A stretch of DNA of 64,000 nt from Evernia prunastri. Its lineage: Eukaryota; Ascomycota; Lecanoromycetes; Lecanorales; Parmeliaceae. The notes under the pieces were generated by a model. It saw nothing but the letters and a program-made list of their open reading frames with translations. It was not told where the DNA came from and searched no databases. Location of the stretch: positions 299,262 through 363,261 of the forward strand of contig NKYR01000023.1 of assembly GCA_003184365.1 (NCBI GenBank), in the 5' to 3' direction. A program made the position numbers and the translations under genes. The number at the start of each line of letters is the position of its first letter. Position 1 is the first letter of the stretch. Positions 51,566-62,015 of this stretch are shown here, in pieces.

Positions 51566-52741
51566 ATGCCTCTCGCCAAAAGCGAGTATGTGAGCGATAT
51601 CTGGAAAGATGGCATTTTTGGTACGTAACGGTTCATCACTCAATCGACCACTTATTTGCTTCATTAATTAATCTTTTCTCTCCCACTTTGTGCTTGTGCT
51701 AATACATATTTCGATACCAGAAAACAAGGTGGTGTTCTGCACCGGCGGCGCGGGCACCATCTGCAGCGCCCAAGTCAGAGCCTTGGTCCATCTCGGCGCC
51801 AACGCGTGCATCGTGGGGCGCAATGTCGACAAGACGGAGAGAATGGCCAGGGAGATCGCTACCGCAAGGCAAGGCGCGAAGGTCCTGGGCTTTGGGTCCG
51901 TCGATGTGAGGAGTATCGATAGCTTGCAAACGGCCGTGGAGAAGTGTGTCAGCGAGCTCGGGGGCATCGATTTCGTAATGTGAGTCTCATGGGCACACAC
52001 GTAGGCCATTTCTGCTCACGTCTGCTGAAAAATCCCCCTTTCAGCGCCGGAGCGGCCGGCAACTTCCTCGCCTCCATCAACCAGCTCAGCACCAACGCGT
52101 TCAAATCCGTCATGGACATCGACGTCCTGGGCTCCTACAACACCGCCAAAGCCACCCTGCCCCACCTCGTCACCTCGGCCGCCACGCACACGTCCGACGG
52201 CAAGACGGCGTCCCCGACGGGAACCGGGGGCCGCATCCTCTTCGTCTCCGCCACGTTCCATTACACCGCCATGCCCCTCCAGACGCACGTCAGCGTCGCC
52301 AAAGCCGGCGTCGACGCCCTGTCCAACAGCCTCGCGCTCGAGTTCGGGCCCCGGGGCGTGACGGCCAACGTCGTCGCACCCGGCCCGATCGCCGGCACGG
52401 AAGGCATGGAGCGGCTGGCCAAGACGGACGACCTGGCCAACTCGGCCAGGAACATCCCGCTCGGGCGATGGGGCACCGTCAAGGAGATTGCGGACGCCAC
52501 CGTCTTCTTGTTCTCGGATGCGGGCAACTATGTCACGGGCCAGACGCTTGTCGGTGAGTGAAAACCTCTCCTGTTTTTGTGTTGAGGATGTACGGCTGAT
52601 GTGCGCGTTTTGGGTGATACAGTTGACGGGGCGGCGTGGCGGACGCAGACGCCTAATATGGGCGGGTTCAAGTATCCGGATTTCCTGCTGGGTGATGAAG
52701 CGGTGACTGGTGTTAAGGGTGGTAAGAGGTCGAAACTTTGA
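51566..52741 (+). CDS. sps19: Peroxisomal 2,4-dienoyl-CoA reductase
   Basis: Four exons (51566-51620, 51721-51979, 52045-52553, 52623-52741) give 313 aa. The enzyme reduces 2,4-dienoyl-CoA to 3-enoyl-CoA with NADPH during beta-oxidation of unsaturated fatty acids. It is a short-chain dehydrogenase: the nucleotide loop is CTGGAGTIC, IVGRN supplies the NADPH-type Arg, and FVIAGAAGNFLAS is the strand-4 motif. LFVSATFHYTAMPLQTHVSV is followed by AKAGVDA, so the usual catalytic Tyr of YxxxK is absent. That is characteristic of dienoyl-CoA reductases, which use other residues. The protein ends SKL, a perfect type-1 peroxisomal targeting signal. Length matches Sps19 and DECR2. Each splice restores the family sequence. 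A (TG) microsatellite begins right after the stop. Confidence 0.93.
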
Positions 52742-52767
52742 TGTGTGTGTGTGTGTGTGTGTGTGTA
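52741..52767. repeat. (TG)n microsatellite in the 3' UTR of sps19
   Basis: About 12 TG units start within a few bases of the TGA ending at 52741. Confidence 0.85.
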
Positions 52768-53719
52768 AGATTATGATGTGTATTTTCGGTTGAAGAACAA
52801 TCCGCAGAGTGCTGTGCTCTTTGCGATTCATTCCCCTCATCCACGATTTCTGCATGCTAGCCATTGATAATCCAGAACACACTTCACTGACAACAACTCA
52901 CCCACCCTCTTTCTCTTCTCTCTCTTCTCTCTCTTCTCTCTCTCCCTCTCTCTCCCTCTCTCTGTGTCTCTCTCTCCTCGCATTTCCCTTTTCCTCCAGA
53001 GCTTAAGTGTAGACGAGCTCGCAGCGTGTGCGGCGGTAAGTAAGATCAGTCGCTCTGGGGGCGACTTTCTACAGCTTGTCTTGCTCTTGGGATAGAGTAT
53101 AGGTGGCGCTAGCTGACTATGTGTACAATGGAACGGAACGGAATGTGGAAGAGCGAAGGGCGAAGGGCGAATGGGGAAAGATGGGAAAGGGGAAAGAAGG
53201 CCGATCTAGGGGGCTGTGGGGATCTAAGAGTGAGGTGGTATCGTAGGCGCGGTATAGCTGTATGGGCTGTGAAGATGACATCTACAGTATACCTACCCTA
53301 CTTTCTTCACAGACTGCTCTTTTATCCTTCGAGTCTGCTGCTCCGCCGAGCGCGATGGGCGCTATTTGGCTCGGTCACGCCGTGGTTGTTGTCAGCGCTG
53401 TTGGCCTGCGTTGCCTTTTCTTTTTCTTTCGAGTCCTGTCTTTGAACATTCGGTTGGAGAGCTTGTTATATTCCGCGACTTGGGACGCGAGACCGCGATG
53501 CGTCAGTACACGTAATGCTTGTGGGTTTTGGGGTGCGATTGCGTGCTTTTATATACAATGGGTTTCTCTGCTGTATGTACGGTAATACCACCTGAACAGC
53601 GCCATTCATCGCGACAGCCTGTGCTTGCAAACGGGAAGATGATCGCGGAGAGACGCTCTGTAAACTCCTTATTGCCCCACACTTTCACTCACCCACCCAC
53701 CCATCCATTCATCAGTCAG
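52768..53719. other. Intergenic with CT microsatellite
   Basis: A TCTCTCT-rich stretch lies at about 52909-52975 and a short ACCC/ATTC/AGTC simple-repeat run at about 53690-53725. No coding gene supported. Confidence 0.55.
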
Positions 53720-54487
53720 TCAGTCATAAAACCAATACATAGCCGCATACTGAACCAGGACCTCCGCCCCTGACCCCCCACAGCTCGCCGGCGCCTTGCC
53801 CCCCGCCGTCTCAACCCTATACACCTCCCTCACCCCGACGCTCCCCGCCGCCCCCGTCAGCGCCTTCCAGTCCACAGCCCCGTACCCCTGCGGCCCCGCG
53901 TCCGCCCCCGCGGGAGCGGCGATGTCCCCCGCGCCCTCCCCGTACAGCAGCGGCGCGCCGTCCTCGCCGGAGAGCTCCCACGTCGGCACGCCCGCCGCGG
54001 TGAAGTGGTGCTCGCCGACGGCCGGCAGGCCGCCGGACCGCGAGAGCTGCGCCGCGCTTTCGGTCACGGCGCTGGCGGGGAGCGCGTTGAGCATGGCTTG
54101 CCCCGCGGCGGGGGAGAGGGCGGGGAGGAGTTGGGTCGCGTCGAGGAGGGTGGCGGTCGCGCCGAGGGGGAGGGGGAAGCTGGTGGGGGAGGCGCAGGTG
54201 TAGTTTTGGGTGCCGCGGCCTAGGGTGATGTATTTGAGGGTTCCGGTTGGGGAGGGGAGGGATGCGGTGCCTGGGGTTTTCGGTTAGGGTTGGTGGTGGT
54301 GGGTTGGGGGTTGGGGGGGTAGGGAGAGGGATATACCATCTGTGAGGACTGGGGTGTAGGCTGAGAGATTGGGGGATGCGGCTCGGATTTTGTTTGATGA
54401 TTTTGAGGGCAGGGCTTCGGTTGAGTTGGATAGGGCGAGGAGGGAGAGTAGTAGGGTGGCGAGGAAGGAGATGTGAGAGGTGAACAT
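53720..54487 (-). CDS. Secreted DUF3455 protein
   Basis: Two exons, 54487-54337 and 54270-53720, with a 66 nt intron give 233 aa. The N-terminal MFTSHISFLATLLLSLLAL is a signal peptide. The DUF3455 domain begins GTLKYITLGRGTQNYTCA, followed by LGATATLLDATQLLP, GEHHFTAAGVPTWEL, GYGAVDWKAL, VREVYRVETAGGKAP and a final VLVQYAAMYWFYD. These blocks are the family's conserved core. Many fungal members are labelled 'malate dehydrogenase' in databases without support; no dehydrogenase fold is visible here. The role is unknown, probably extracellular. Two conserved cysteines (in NYTCA and ASCGG) could form a disulfide. Exon 2 is extremely GC-rich. A TATATATA stretch lies about 30 bp upstream of the ATG. 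Confidence 0.85.
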
Positions 54488-56241
54488 TTTGACGCGCGGG
54501 GGTACTAATGTGTGTTTTATATATATATCAAAAACGGTAATGCAATTGGCCGTCGCGAAGCTCTTATATGAGGAGAATGAAGGAGCGCGTACAATCAAGA
54601 GCTTGGAAGAAAAGATACGCAGCGATTGTCTTGTTGAGGGTGAAGACAACAGGAAAGCCTCCTCATTGATCGGTAGCTTTCGGCTTCTTATATATATAGA
54701 TGCTGGACATGTGACCTCCGGATCAATTCCGGACACTGCTCATCTTATGATCTTTCGGAACACAACCAAAGACCATAAATTCACCACTACCAAGACACAT
54801 CTCAACTTTGGAAGATTAGAGATCTCCGTCGGCGCTTGCAATCAATAGTTGCAAGCACCCCAACTGAGGAAAACAGCAAAGCATACATTTCCCCACATCG
54901 GGATATTCTATTTCGAGGAGCGGACAACAAGGCTCGATGTGGGTCGAGGCCCGTTCGTGCACACTACTTCCTCTTTTGGGCAAGGTAGCACGAGTTGTAG
55001 GGAACGCTGGACCGAGATTATGTCGAAGGGATCGAGGCCGAACTTGAGCACCGTTCATGCAGCTATCGTTGTAATCCTATGTGCGCACCATTGACAAGGG
55101 GCTGTTTACCGCGCCTAGTGTTCCAAAGGCGGCCGCGGCGCCTAGGGGGTATTTTCGATTGGAGACACTGCTTAGCTGCATATCAAACCCTGTTACCCCA
55201 CGGGTGCACTTACTTTACGGTCAGAGATTGGGAGCTTCCGGGATCCCCGCTTTGCAGAATGTTGGAAAGGTCTATCCTTGGTTACCTACTCGTACCTATC
55301 TGAGTCCTGAGATAGGTGGAAGTTGGGAAAACATCTTTTCCCCATGATGGTGGTACACAAGTACATATCGCAGTGGTGTATTGCCAAGAAAGCACACGTC
55401 TCCCTGCAGATGCCGGGAACAGGATCTCGGCAGCTTCTTATCATGAGAGCCGTACACAGTGATACGAGCCTTTCCTTCGCAAGCTGGCGCTATTGTCGAC
55501 GAAAGGGACCGCTATGATGCAGCGAAATCGGTGTTGGGGCGACGAATAGCAACGTAGAATCTCGAGAAGAGCAACCTCCATTCGGATTCTTTTCGCATGA
55601 TTAAGGATTGGTCACTGCAATGTTCCAATCATGCCAAAGAGAAACTTCTAGCTGTCTGAGTGTCTTGTTGAAATTTGCCGTGTTTATGGCGGCCTTTTGA
55701 AGTATCTTGGATCATGTGGGGCTCTTAATCGGCACTGCGAGTGTGCTTTCGGCATGCGGTATTAACTTAATGATAGTAAGCATTGAACATCCTCAGCCAC
55801 GTGACCAGCGCCAAGATTGGTGCGCCATCAGGTGTTAGTGCTGACGACGAGGCAAAGCAGAATCCCTCGTGCTCGCCACTCAGCTTCATGTAATACCAGA
55901 CCAAGTGCAATACTTAAAGACCGCTGGGATGTCAACAATGTTGTACGGTCCAGTCTCCTCTTCCGAGGACGAGTCATTTCTTGGAATAAGTTGGTATGAT
56001 TGAGATAACTTGGAAGGACTGATTGATTGTTAAATTTTAGAGCTCCCCTGGAGACAGTTGTGGCCGGCAGGGGGCTGGGAACCAACACCAACAACCAACA
56101 AATTAATCATACTCTCATCAGTCAATGTTCACCTATGCACATTTGATGTCCTTGTTTCTTGACATTCTTGGAAACGAACACACGTCTAAGTATCGCGAAA
56201 ACCAAGCAGCATTAACGCTCGTTGTGTAAATATCTTCAGTG
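54488..56241. other. Intergenic (1.75 kb), no gene supported
   Basis: Both flanking genes are transcribed away from this region. Small frames (60-120 codons) on both strands lack domains, and AT-rich and GC-rich patches alternate. Nothing recognised. Confidence 0.55.
54516..54528 (-). promoter_or_regulatory. TATA-like element of the DUF3455 gene
   Basis: An alternating TA run lies 29-41 bp upstream of the start codon on the minus strand. This would imply a very short leader, so it may be coincidental. Confidence 0.3.
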
Positions 56242-57063
56242 ATGAGCGAATCTGACCGGACCAGTTCAGACAGCGCCCGTACTGTTCCGATGCAAGTCCT
56301 ATCACTAGGCATGCCTCGGACTGGCACAGTTTCCATGCAAGCCGCGCTGGAACTTCTCGGCTGCAAACCCACTTACCATGGCTACACGGCCCTCTACAAC
56401 CTCGATCACCTACCCGCGTGGACGCGCGCTTTCGAAGCCAAATACCATAACAACGGCAAACCGTTTACTCGAGAGGACTGGGATCAACTACTGGGCGATT
56501 ACGGCGCGGTGACTGACTCGCCCTGTATCTGTTTCGCGGAAGACCTCATCCATGCCTACCCGGAAGCGAAAGTTGTCTTGGTAGAGCGTGATGTCGACAG
56601 TTGGTATGAGAGCTTCCAAGGTCTCATTGACGAGTATTACCTCCCGATACATCGTGTGTTGCAGTATTTGGATCCGCAGTTGATAGGGCCTACCGCACGG
56701 ATGTTCGGTTATGTGTTCAAAGATAGAAAAGGCTTCTACCGTGCTGGAAACAAAAAAGACTTGCAGCAGAGCGCGAAGACGATATACAAGGAGCATTATG
56801 AGCTTGTTAGGAGAGTCTGTCCTGAGGAGAGGCTGCTGGAGTTAGATTTGAAGCATGGGTGGGGACCGCTTTGCGCTTTTTTGGGCAAAGAGAGACCTGA
56901 GGTTCCGTTTCCGAGATTGAATGAAAGGGGTTCGCTGGCGGAGAGGTCGAGGGAATTTCAGAAGAGGAGTCTGTTGAATGTTTTGAGGAATTTGGGCTTC
57001 ATAATAGCTTCCGTGGGAGTAGCTTTATTTGCGGTGGGCTGGACACGGCGACAGTGGTCTTGA
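56242..57063 (+). CDS. Sulfotransferase-like protein (Sulfotransfer_4 type) with C-terminal membrane anchor
   Basis: One exon encodes 273 aa from the ATG at 56242 (the codon before is GTG). The 5'-phosphosulfate-binding-loop-like motif is LGMPRTGTVSMQAALELLG near residue 23. The 3'-phosphate-binding-like block is KVVLVERDVDSWYESF. Family blocks GYTALYNLDHLPAW, DSPCICFAEDLIHAYPEAKV and HGWGPLCAFLGKERPEVPFP, with NERGS, match the fungal Sulfotransfer_4 group, sometimes labelled P-loop NTPase or NAD-epimerase-like in databases. Activity and substrate are not established for this group. A hydrophobic span, LGFIIASVGVALFAVGW, followed by RRQ ends the protein and suggests a tail anchor. Confidence 0.82.
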   Translation: MSESDRTSSDSARTVPMQVLSLGMPRTGTVSMQAALELLGCKPTYHGYTALYNLDHLPAWTRAFEAKYHNNGKPFTREDWDQLLGDYGAVTDSPCICFAEDLIHAYPEAKVVLVERDVDSWYESFQGLIDEYYLPIHRVLQYLDPQLIGPTARMFGYVFKDRKGFYRAGNKKDLQQSAKTIYKEHYELVRRVCPEERLLELDLKHGWGPLCAFLGKERPEVPFPRLNERGSLAERSREFQKRSLLNVLRNLGFIIASVGVALFAVGWTRRQWS

Positions 57064-57708
57064 ATATCTACTCTAGGAACTATTTTCTCAGTACAGAGCA
57101 TGGCACGGACAGCAAATTGCACGCACATTCGGTACCGAGTAAGTGAGGTGTCGACATTGGCTTCCGGCTTTTAGGAAATCCTATCGCTCTCGGGATTGCA
57201 TCGATCTTACCATTGCGTTTACGCGCTAGGTAGTTTGGGGGCCTTTGTGAGAACGTCTTCTTCATCAAGAAAGGTGATGTCTCTTTCCTACACGTGTATC
57301 GATCCGAGATTTTGCCATCAATCAGGGTGTCAATCGAAGGAACAGGGGGTTTGGCCGGTTGAGGACGAAGAAGATGGCCGGGAATGCGGTTAGAAAATCA
57401 TGCGAGTGACATGCCCTTTCAGAAGGAGACTGGCGAAGCAGGGATGAGATCGAGCGAATGCACCCGAACCCGAGTAGCCAGCCAACATGTTCCTCATCCG
57501 CAGCAAGCGCCGCGGTGTACCAACCAGCTGTGCATGTCCAAGCTCACCTCTCGCATGAACAGATCCTGTTTGCTTCAGACACAAACACAAGCAATCACAA
57601 CATCCCACCACGGAGCATTTCGTTGCCCAACTCCCCAACTCCTACCACCTACCTTTTCTCAGAACCCGTCCCTCAATACCCTCAAACCCCCACCCCCCAA
57701 AAACAAAC
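57064..57708. other. Intergenic
   Basis: 3' UTR of the sulfotransferase-like gene and promoter of the next gene. C- and CA-rich sequence precedes the ATG at 57709. No gene supported. Confidence 0.5.
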
Positions 57709-58303
57709 ATGGCCGCCTCCCCCCCGCCTCCGTCTCCGTTCCCCACCTCATCACCACCCCCTATCCCCCCAGCCCCGCACCTGATCATCAGACTCGCCCT
57801 GCGCATGCACGACTGTCGTCAAAACGGCGCCAACACGGGCGACGACGGCCACGAGTACCTGGACCGTGAACTGGGCACGGATTTCTTCCTGGACAGCTTC
57901 CTCGCCGACAAGCGCCGGTTCCCGCCCGAGCGGCCGTCGGACGACGCGGGCAGGGATCTGCTGGAGCAATTCCAGGCGCTGATGTGTAAGCAGCCGCGGT
58001 GGAGGAAGGAGGAGTGTGTTGCTTGGGTGGGTTTGAGGATTCTTGCTCTTGGGGGGGTTTCGGTCCTTTTTCGGGTTCTTGGTTTTGGCTTCTTCTTCTT
58101 ATTACTTGTGAGAGAGGAATGACGTGTGCTGATGGTACTCCGTGCAGCTGCAGGATTATTGGTGGGTGAAGGGTTTGTTGGATAAGGAGGCGAAAAGGAT
58201 TGCGAAAGCGGCGATGGAGGTTGCGCGGGAAGATGGAAGGAAGACGGAAAGGGAATCTCATGAACGGCAATTGAGACTTACCAGAGAGAAGACGAAGGAG
58301 TAG
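57709..58303 (+). CDS. Small conserved-looking protein of unknown function
   Basis: Two exons, 57709-58026 and 58148-58303, with a 121 nt intron give 157 aa. The N-terminus is Pro-rich (MAASPPPPSPFPTS). The core reads HLIIRLALRMHDCRQNGANT, GTDFFLDSFLADKRRFPPER, and across the splice CVAWLQDYWWVKGLLDKEAK. The C-terminal 40 residues are a highly charged helix. The donor used (TGG|GTGGGT) is the one that keeps frame and joins CVAW to LQDYWW; an obvious GTAAGC 44 nt earlier leads to early stops in every acceptor I tried. No family recognised. No signal peptide or membrane span. Confidence 0.6.
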
Positions 58304-58437
58304 AAGGCTGAAAGAGATGATGAACGGGCAAAGAGGGACCCGACATGAGATAGCAATAAAGGCGAATTCTGCAAGGTTCTGATTGGTGGGCGATACATGA
58401 TTACATTATTACCAGATCAACAAAGGATCTCAATCTT

Positions 58438-59400
58438 CTAGACCCTCTCCTGTGCCGCCAGAAACGCCTTTGCATACACCTCCATACCGGCCACAAACCC
58501 TCTCTTCTTGGGGATCCAACCGAGCAACTGTTCTGCTCTCGACGAGTTCCCATTGTGACTCGTCTGCATAGCTTCAGCAAACAAATCGTCTTCGCCCGGC
58601 TGCACTAGCTCGACCGTCCCCTTGAACCCGACCGCCTCCCCGAACCTGTCGAAGATATCCCTCATCGACTCCCGCGACGTCGCGAGATCAAACACGGGAT
58701 GGACACCGGTCCCCGAAATCAACGGCAGCTTCTCAATCGCGCACCGAAGCCCCTCGGCCACGTCGTCGACATGCACAAGGCCCGGTCGACTCCTCGGATC
58801 CAAGGGGATCGCGACGGCTCCCTCGTTCCCGCTCTTCGCCGCTTCCAGGACCGGGCGGAAGAAAGAACTCCAGATGGCGTGCTCCCGGCCATAGACCAGC
58901 GCCGGCCTCACGACGACTGTATCCAGCACGTCCCGCGCGCCCAGCACATCCCTCTCCATCCGCGGCCGCCACGCCACCAGCCTCGGCATTCCCGCCCTCG
59001 CGCCCTCCGCGCCGACGGGGTCGAGATCGCTCGTCCGCTCGTGGCTCGACCCGTGCACCCACGTCCCGCTCGTGTACACGAAGCCGAGCTTAGGGCCGCC
59101 GCGCCCCGCCTTCAGTCTTTCCTCGCCCGCTTCCCGCACGTCGGAGAGGATTTTCGCGCTCTCCTGGTTCGCGCCGGCGCAGTCGACCACGACGTCGATG
59201 CGCGCGGTCTGGATCAGTCGCAGGTAGGCGGCAGAGTCCTGGACGGAGCCAAGCACGGGGGTGATTTCGAGGCGGGCGAGCTGCGTCGCTTTGGCCGGGG
59301 TGCGGGCGAGGCCGTAGACTTGGTGGTCGGCGCGGAGGAGGGAGGAGGCGAGGGCGGAGCCGATGTAGCCGGTGGCGCCGAGGATGAGGATGCGTGGCAT
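58438..59400 (-). CDS. NAD(P)-dependent epimerase-like atypical SDR
   Basis: One exon encodes 320 aa. The N-terminus has the dinucleotide-binding GATGYIGSAL at residues 8-17. GLARTP follows strand 2, which suggests NADP preference (inference). DVVVDCAGAN is in the strand-4 region. YTSGTWVHGSS holds the YTSG motif of extended/atypical SDRs, and VVRPALVYGREHAIW is the typical 'RPALVYG' block. HVDDVAEGLRCAIE and a substrate-side C-terminal half follow. Similar fungal proteins are labelled NAD-dependent epimerase/dehydratase or NmrA-like; substrate unknown. The second half is complete, ending LGWIPKKRGFVAGMEVYAKA. It is convergent with the small gene ending at 58303. The ATG at 59400 directly precedes the Rossmann strand. 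A retroelement lies upstream. Confidence 0.85.
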   Translation of the reverse strand: MPRILILGATGYIGSALASSLLRADHQVYGLARTPAKATQLARLEITPVLGSVQDSAAYLRLIQTARIDVVVDCAGANQESAKILSDVREAGEERLKAGRGGPKLGFVYTSGTWVHGSSHERTSDLDPVGAEGARAGMPRLVAWRPRMERDVLGARDVLDTVVVRPALVYGREHAIWSSFFRPVLEAAKSGNEGAVAIPLDPRSRPGLVHVDDVAEGLRCAIEKLPLISGTGVHPVFDLATSRESMRDIFDRFGEAVGFKGTVELVQPGEDDLFAEAMQTSHNGNSSRAEQLLGWIPKKRGFVAGMEVYAKAFLAAQERV

Positions 59401-59844
59401 GGTTGGGCTGATGTTCGTTGGAGTTTTCGAGGGTCTTTATGGCTTTGTTGAGTGCTTATGAAGAATATTTGTGTGATGCGGAGAGAGAATATGGGACTGT
59501 TTATATACTTCGATTAGCATCTTGAAGGCCTCTTAAATACGAGATACATCCATTGTTACCACTAGGTGCCAAGGACGAGCAATATCCGATTGGGGTAAAT
59601 ATGAGGTCATACGGATATAAGCCGGCCGGCCGTAGTCTCAGTAATTCAGACTTTATTAGCGGGGTGCCTATGCCTGCCCTACACTCGTGCCTCGCTTCGG
59701 GGGCCAATCATATCGCAAGCTCATTACGGCATACCCCTCCCATAGAGTTGGAATGTACGGTTCTTAGTGGGAAGAAAGGATGATATTCTATGGAAGACGA
59801 AGGATCCTGCAGGAGGATATCCCTGCCTGCTGACTAAGTATATG
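59401..59844. other. Region between SDR gene and retroelement ORFs; may include the element's 3' LTR
   Basis: No gene supported. A GC palindrome (GCCGGCCGGCC) lies near 59621-59632. If the retroelement is complete at this end, its 3' LTR should start within or just after this stretch. The matching 5' LTR is outside the window, so boundaries cannot be set. Confidence 0.35.
59500..59507 (-). promoter_or_regulatory. TATA box candidate of the SDR gene
   Basis: TATATAAA on the minus strand, about 100 bp upstream of the ATG at 59400. Confidence 0.35.
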
Positions 59845-60213
59845 CTAAGCTAAACTCAGTGCCTCCCGGTACCACCTTCCAACTACTCCCAGGAAAAACA
59901 GAACAAAGCCCCAGCGACTTGAAGACATACTCGTAAGCTCAGGCATATTCGTAAAAAGCAAAGGGATATAAGCATGTAGCATAAGCACAAGAAACCCCAG
60001 ACATATCTGATCGCGCTTCGTCATAGCAAGGTTTCTTCGACTTTCTTCCCAGTACAAGCGCAAGTAAAAGCACGCATGCAAGCAAAGGACCACTCGCAAA
60101 AACGGACTTTCTTGCCAGAGCTTCCAAACTTCTTCGCCCAACGAATGCTTGAACTTCCTGACAGTCCTCGGGCTGTCCTGAAAAGATATGCTTCTGGACA
60201 GTAGCACTGTCAT
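59845..60213 (-). CDS. Small ORF downstream of pol, possible retroelement accessory protein
   Basis: The frame from the ATG at 60213 encodes 122 aa and ends 51 bp downstream of the pol stop on the other frame's 3' side. It contains two or three hydrophobic segments (FLRVVLCLHACFYLRLYW, ICLGFLVLMLHAYIPLLF, WGFVLFFLGVVGRWY), so it would be a membrane protein. It lies between pol and the expected 3' LTR, the place where some Ty3/gypsy-type elements carry an extra ORF. No homology recognised; it could also be chance. Confidence 0.35.
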   Translation of the reverse strand: MTVLLSRSISFQDSPRTVRKFKHSLGEEVWKLWQESPFLRVVLCLHACFYLRLYWEESRRNLAMTKRDQICLGFLVLMLHAYIPLLFTNMPELTSMSSSRWGFVLFFLGVVGRWYREALSLA

Positions 60214-60263
60214 ACCGATCTGAATGATACTTCCTGCTATTTCCGGCAAAGCTGCGAGGGTAG

Positions 60264-61754
60264 TCAGACAGGCAAGGGGGGTAGGGGTAGACCAGGACGC
60301 TCTCGACGGGTAATTCGGGTTCTCCTAGTGTTTTGCTGCTGAGGTAAAAGGATGGGTGACGCATCGAGATCCGAAAGGTAGCCAGAGCGAGGTACGAAAG
60401 ACTTCAGGTGATCGCCGTGAAAAACACCACGTATCCTCCTCCCATTAAGTTGTAGAAGGGTAAAAGATCGGCCATGAGCTCCACCAAACCCGGATATCCT
60501 GAAAGGTCCTCTCCAGCGCGGAGCTAGCTTTCCAGCCTTCTCTTGATACAGCATAACCAGGCTTCCCACATGATGCACCACCTGCTTGACACTCTTATTG
60601 TATCGCACGGCCATGTCTTCCTTCTGCTTCAGTGCTAGAGCACGCACGACATCATGCACCTCTGCTCTGTGCCTGAGGTAGGTCTGAACTTCTTTTCTAT
60701 GCTCGCCTAGATCCTGTAGCAAAGCCGCCCACGAGGGTATGTCTCGCCCAGGCAGGGCACGGAGTGCAGCAGTGATGGGGGAGGTGTCAGACAAAGGGCC
60801 TAGAACGATGCTTTTCGGAGAAGTCCCTAGGTAGCTAATGACTCGGGAATTAATAGAGCTGCCGGCATTGACCAGGCTGCGATCCCATTCTTTCCCAAGC
60901 TTGCGTACTACCCCTTCCAGAACTCTGTTCATGACCTCGATCATTCCGGTGGATTTGTGGGATGCCGAAGGACTGTAAGCTATGGCGATCCCTTCTCGTC
61001 GTAGGAATTCTCGTAATTCGTCGCAGTCGAAATGATGCCCGGGATCAACGTAGTATGCATAGGGTTTCCTGTAAATGGCGAAGAACATACCGAGACACCG
61101 AATGACGTCTTCAACATTGTTGTTCTCACAAGCAAAGGGCACGCTGAATCGAGACATGTAGCAACCCGTGTTGAGAATATACCTATAACCTGTTGAGGTA
61201 GTCTCCAAAGGGCCAATAAAGTCCATACCCATAAGCTGAAAAGGGTAGGTCACAACCACAGGACTGAGAGGTTGAGATCTCGCGGCCGGCCCGTGCTGAG
61301 CACAAACCAAACAGCCAGCAATGTACTTCTCCACATCCTGGGATTGCCCGGGCCAGTAGCACAAGTTTCGAAGCCTAGCCATAGTGCCTGTCTTTGCCCA
61401 GTGACCGCTGAGGTCGTGCGCCTCTCGGAGCACGGGTAAGACTTTGGATTCCGGAATGCATGGGAGGTAGGTGTCGGCATGATGGTGGATCCATAGGATT
61501 TCATTGTTAATCCTATAATTGAAGGCTTTGCGCAGGAGTGTAGCCATAGGAGGTTCTTCAGACCGATCTGAGAGTAGCCTGTAGATCTCGCTGTACCATT
61601 CGGAGTTGAGGTAAGCCTCAACCCAGGAGGGGATTGCTTCGGTAGTGATAGCAAAGGCCGGAATGCCATGGACAGTTCCTTGGGTAATGAGCTCGTCCTT
61701 GTCGGTACTCGTCAGGGAGTCGACAAATTCTTCGTAGCCACCCTTGCCATCTTT
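60264..61754 (-). CDS. Integrase part of pol, after the in-frame TGA
   Basis: This is the continuation of the pol frame downstream of the TGA. It carries a region that pairs H and C residues (HDLSGHWAKTG, then CYWPGQSQDVEKYIAGCLVC), the integrase core start GMDFIGPLETTSTGYRYI, and a D in YYVDPGHHFDCDELREFL. Next comes SPSASHKSTGMIEVMNRVLE, which supplies the catalytic Glu. An integrase C-terminal region (VGSLVMLYQEKAGKLAPRWR, GPFRISGF) and a basic tail complete it. Unlike bacterial mobile genes it has no start codon of its own that is clearly used. Confidence 0.8.
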   Translation of the reverse strand, partial: KDGKGGYEEFVDSLTSTDKDELITQGTVHGIPAFAITTEAIPSWVEAYLNSEWYSEIYRLLSDRSEEPPMATLLRKAFNYRINNEILWIHHHADTYLPCIPESKVLPVLREAHDLSGHWAKTGTMARLRNLCYWPGQSQDVEKYIAGCLVCAQHGPAARSQPLSPVVVTYPFQLMGMDFIGPLETTSTGYRYILNTGCYMSRFSVPFACENNNVEDVIRCLGMFFAIYRKPYAYYVDPGHHFDCDELREFLRREGIAIAYSPSASHKSTGMIEVMNRVLEGVVRKLGKEWDRSLVNAGSSINSRVISYLGTSPKSIVLGPLSDTSPITAALRALPGRDIPSWAALLQDLGEHRKEVQTYLRHRAEVHDVVRALALKQKEDMAVRYNKSVKQVVHHVGSLVMLYQEKAGKLAPRWRGPFRISGFGGAHGRSFTLLQLNGRRIRGVFHGDHLKSFVPRSGYLSDLDASPILLPQQQNTRRTRITRRERPGLPLPPLPV

Positions 61755-62015
61755 TCACACCCACTGAGGGCCTTGAGAATCAAGCTTCTTCTTCAGACGA
61801 ATGACTGCGGGGGTATCATCGCACTCGGAAGAATCGAATATAGTCCGGGAAAGACCGTCAGCAGCTTTGTTCCTGGGACCGGGAATGTATTGGATGCTTA
61901 TGTTCAGTCGCCTCAGCTGATCTGCCCAATGTCCATAGACTCCCTCATGCAGATCTGAGCTTAGGAAATGCGTAAGCGGTTTGTGATCCGTGTGTACTAT
62001 GGCTGGTTTGTATGG

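Noticed and set aside
57985..58030. GTAAGC donor at 57986 for the small unknown gene
   Set aside because: Every acceptor I tried from this donor gives an early stop; the donor at 58027 keeps frame and joins two matching segments.
35815..59400. Secondary-metabolite cluster (MFS, SDRs, N-demethylase-like, sulfotransferase-like)
   Set aside because: The genes are scattered over 23 kb with unrelated housekeeping genes between them, and there is no polyketide, peptide or terpene synthase.
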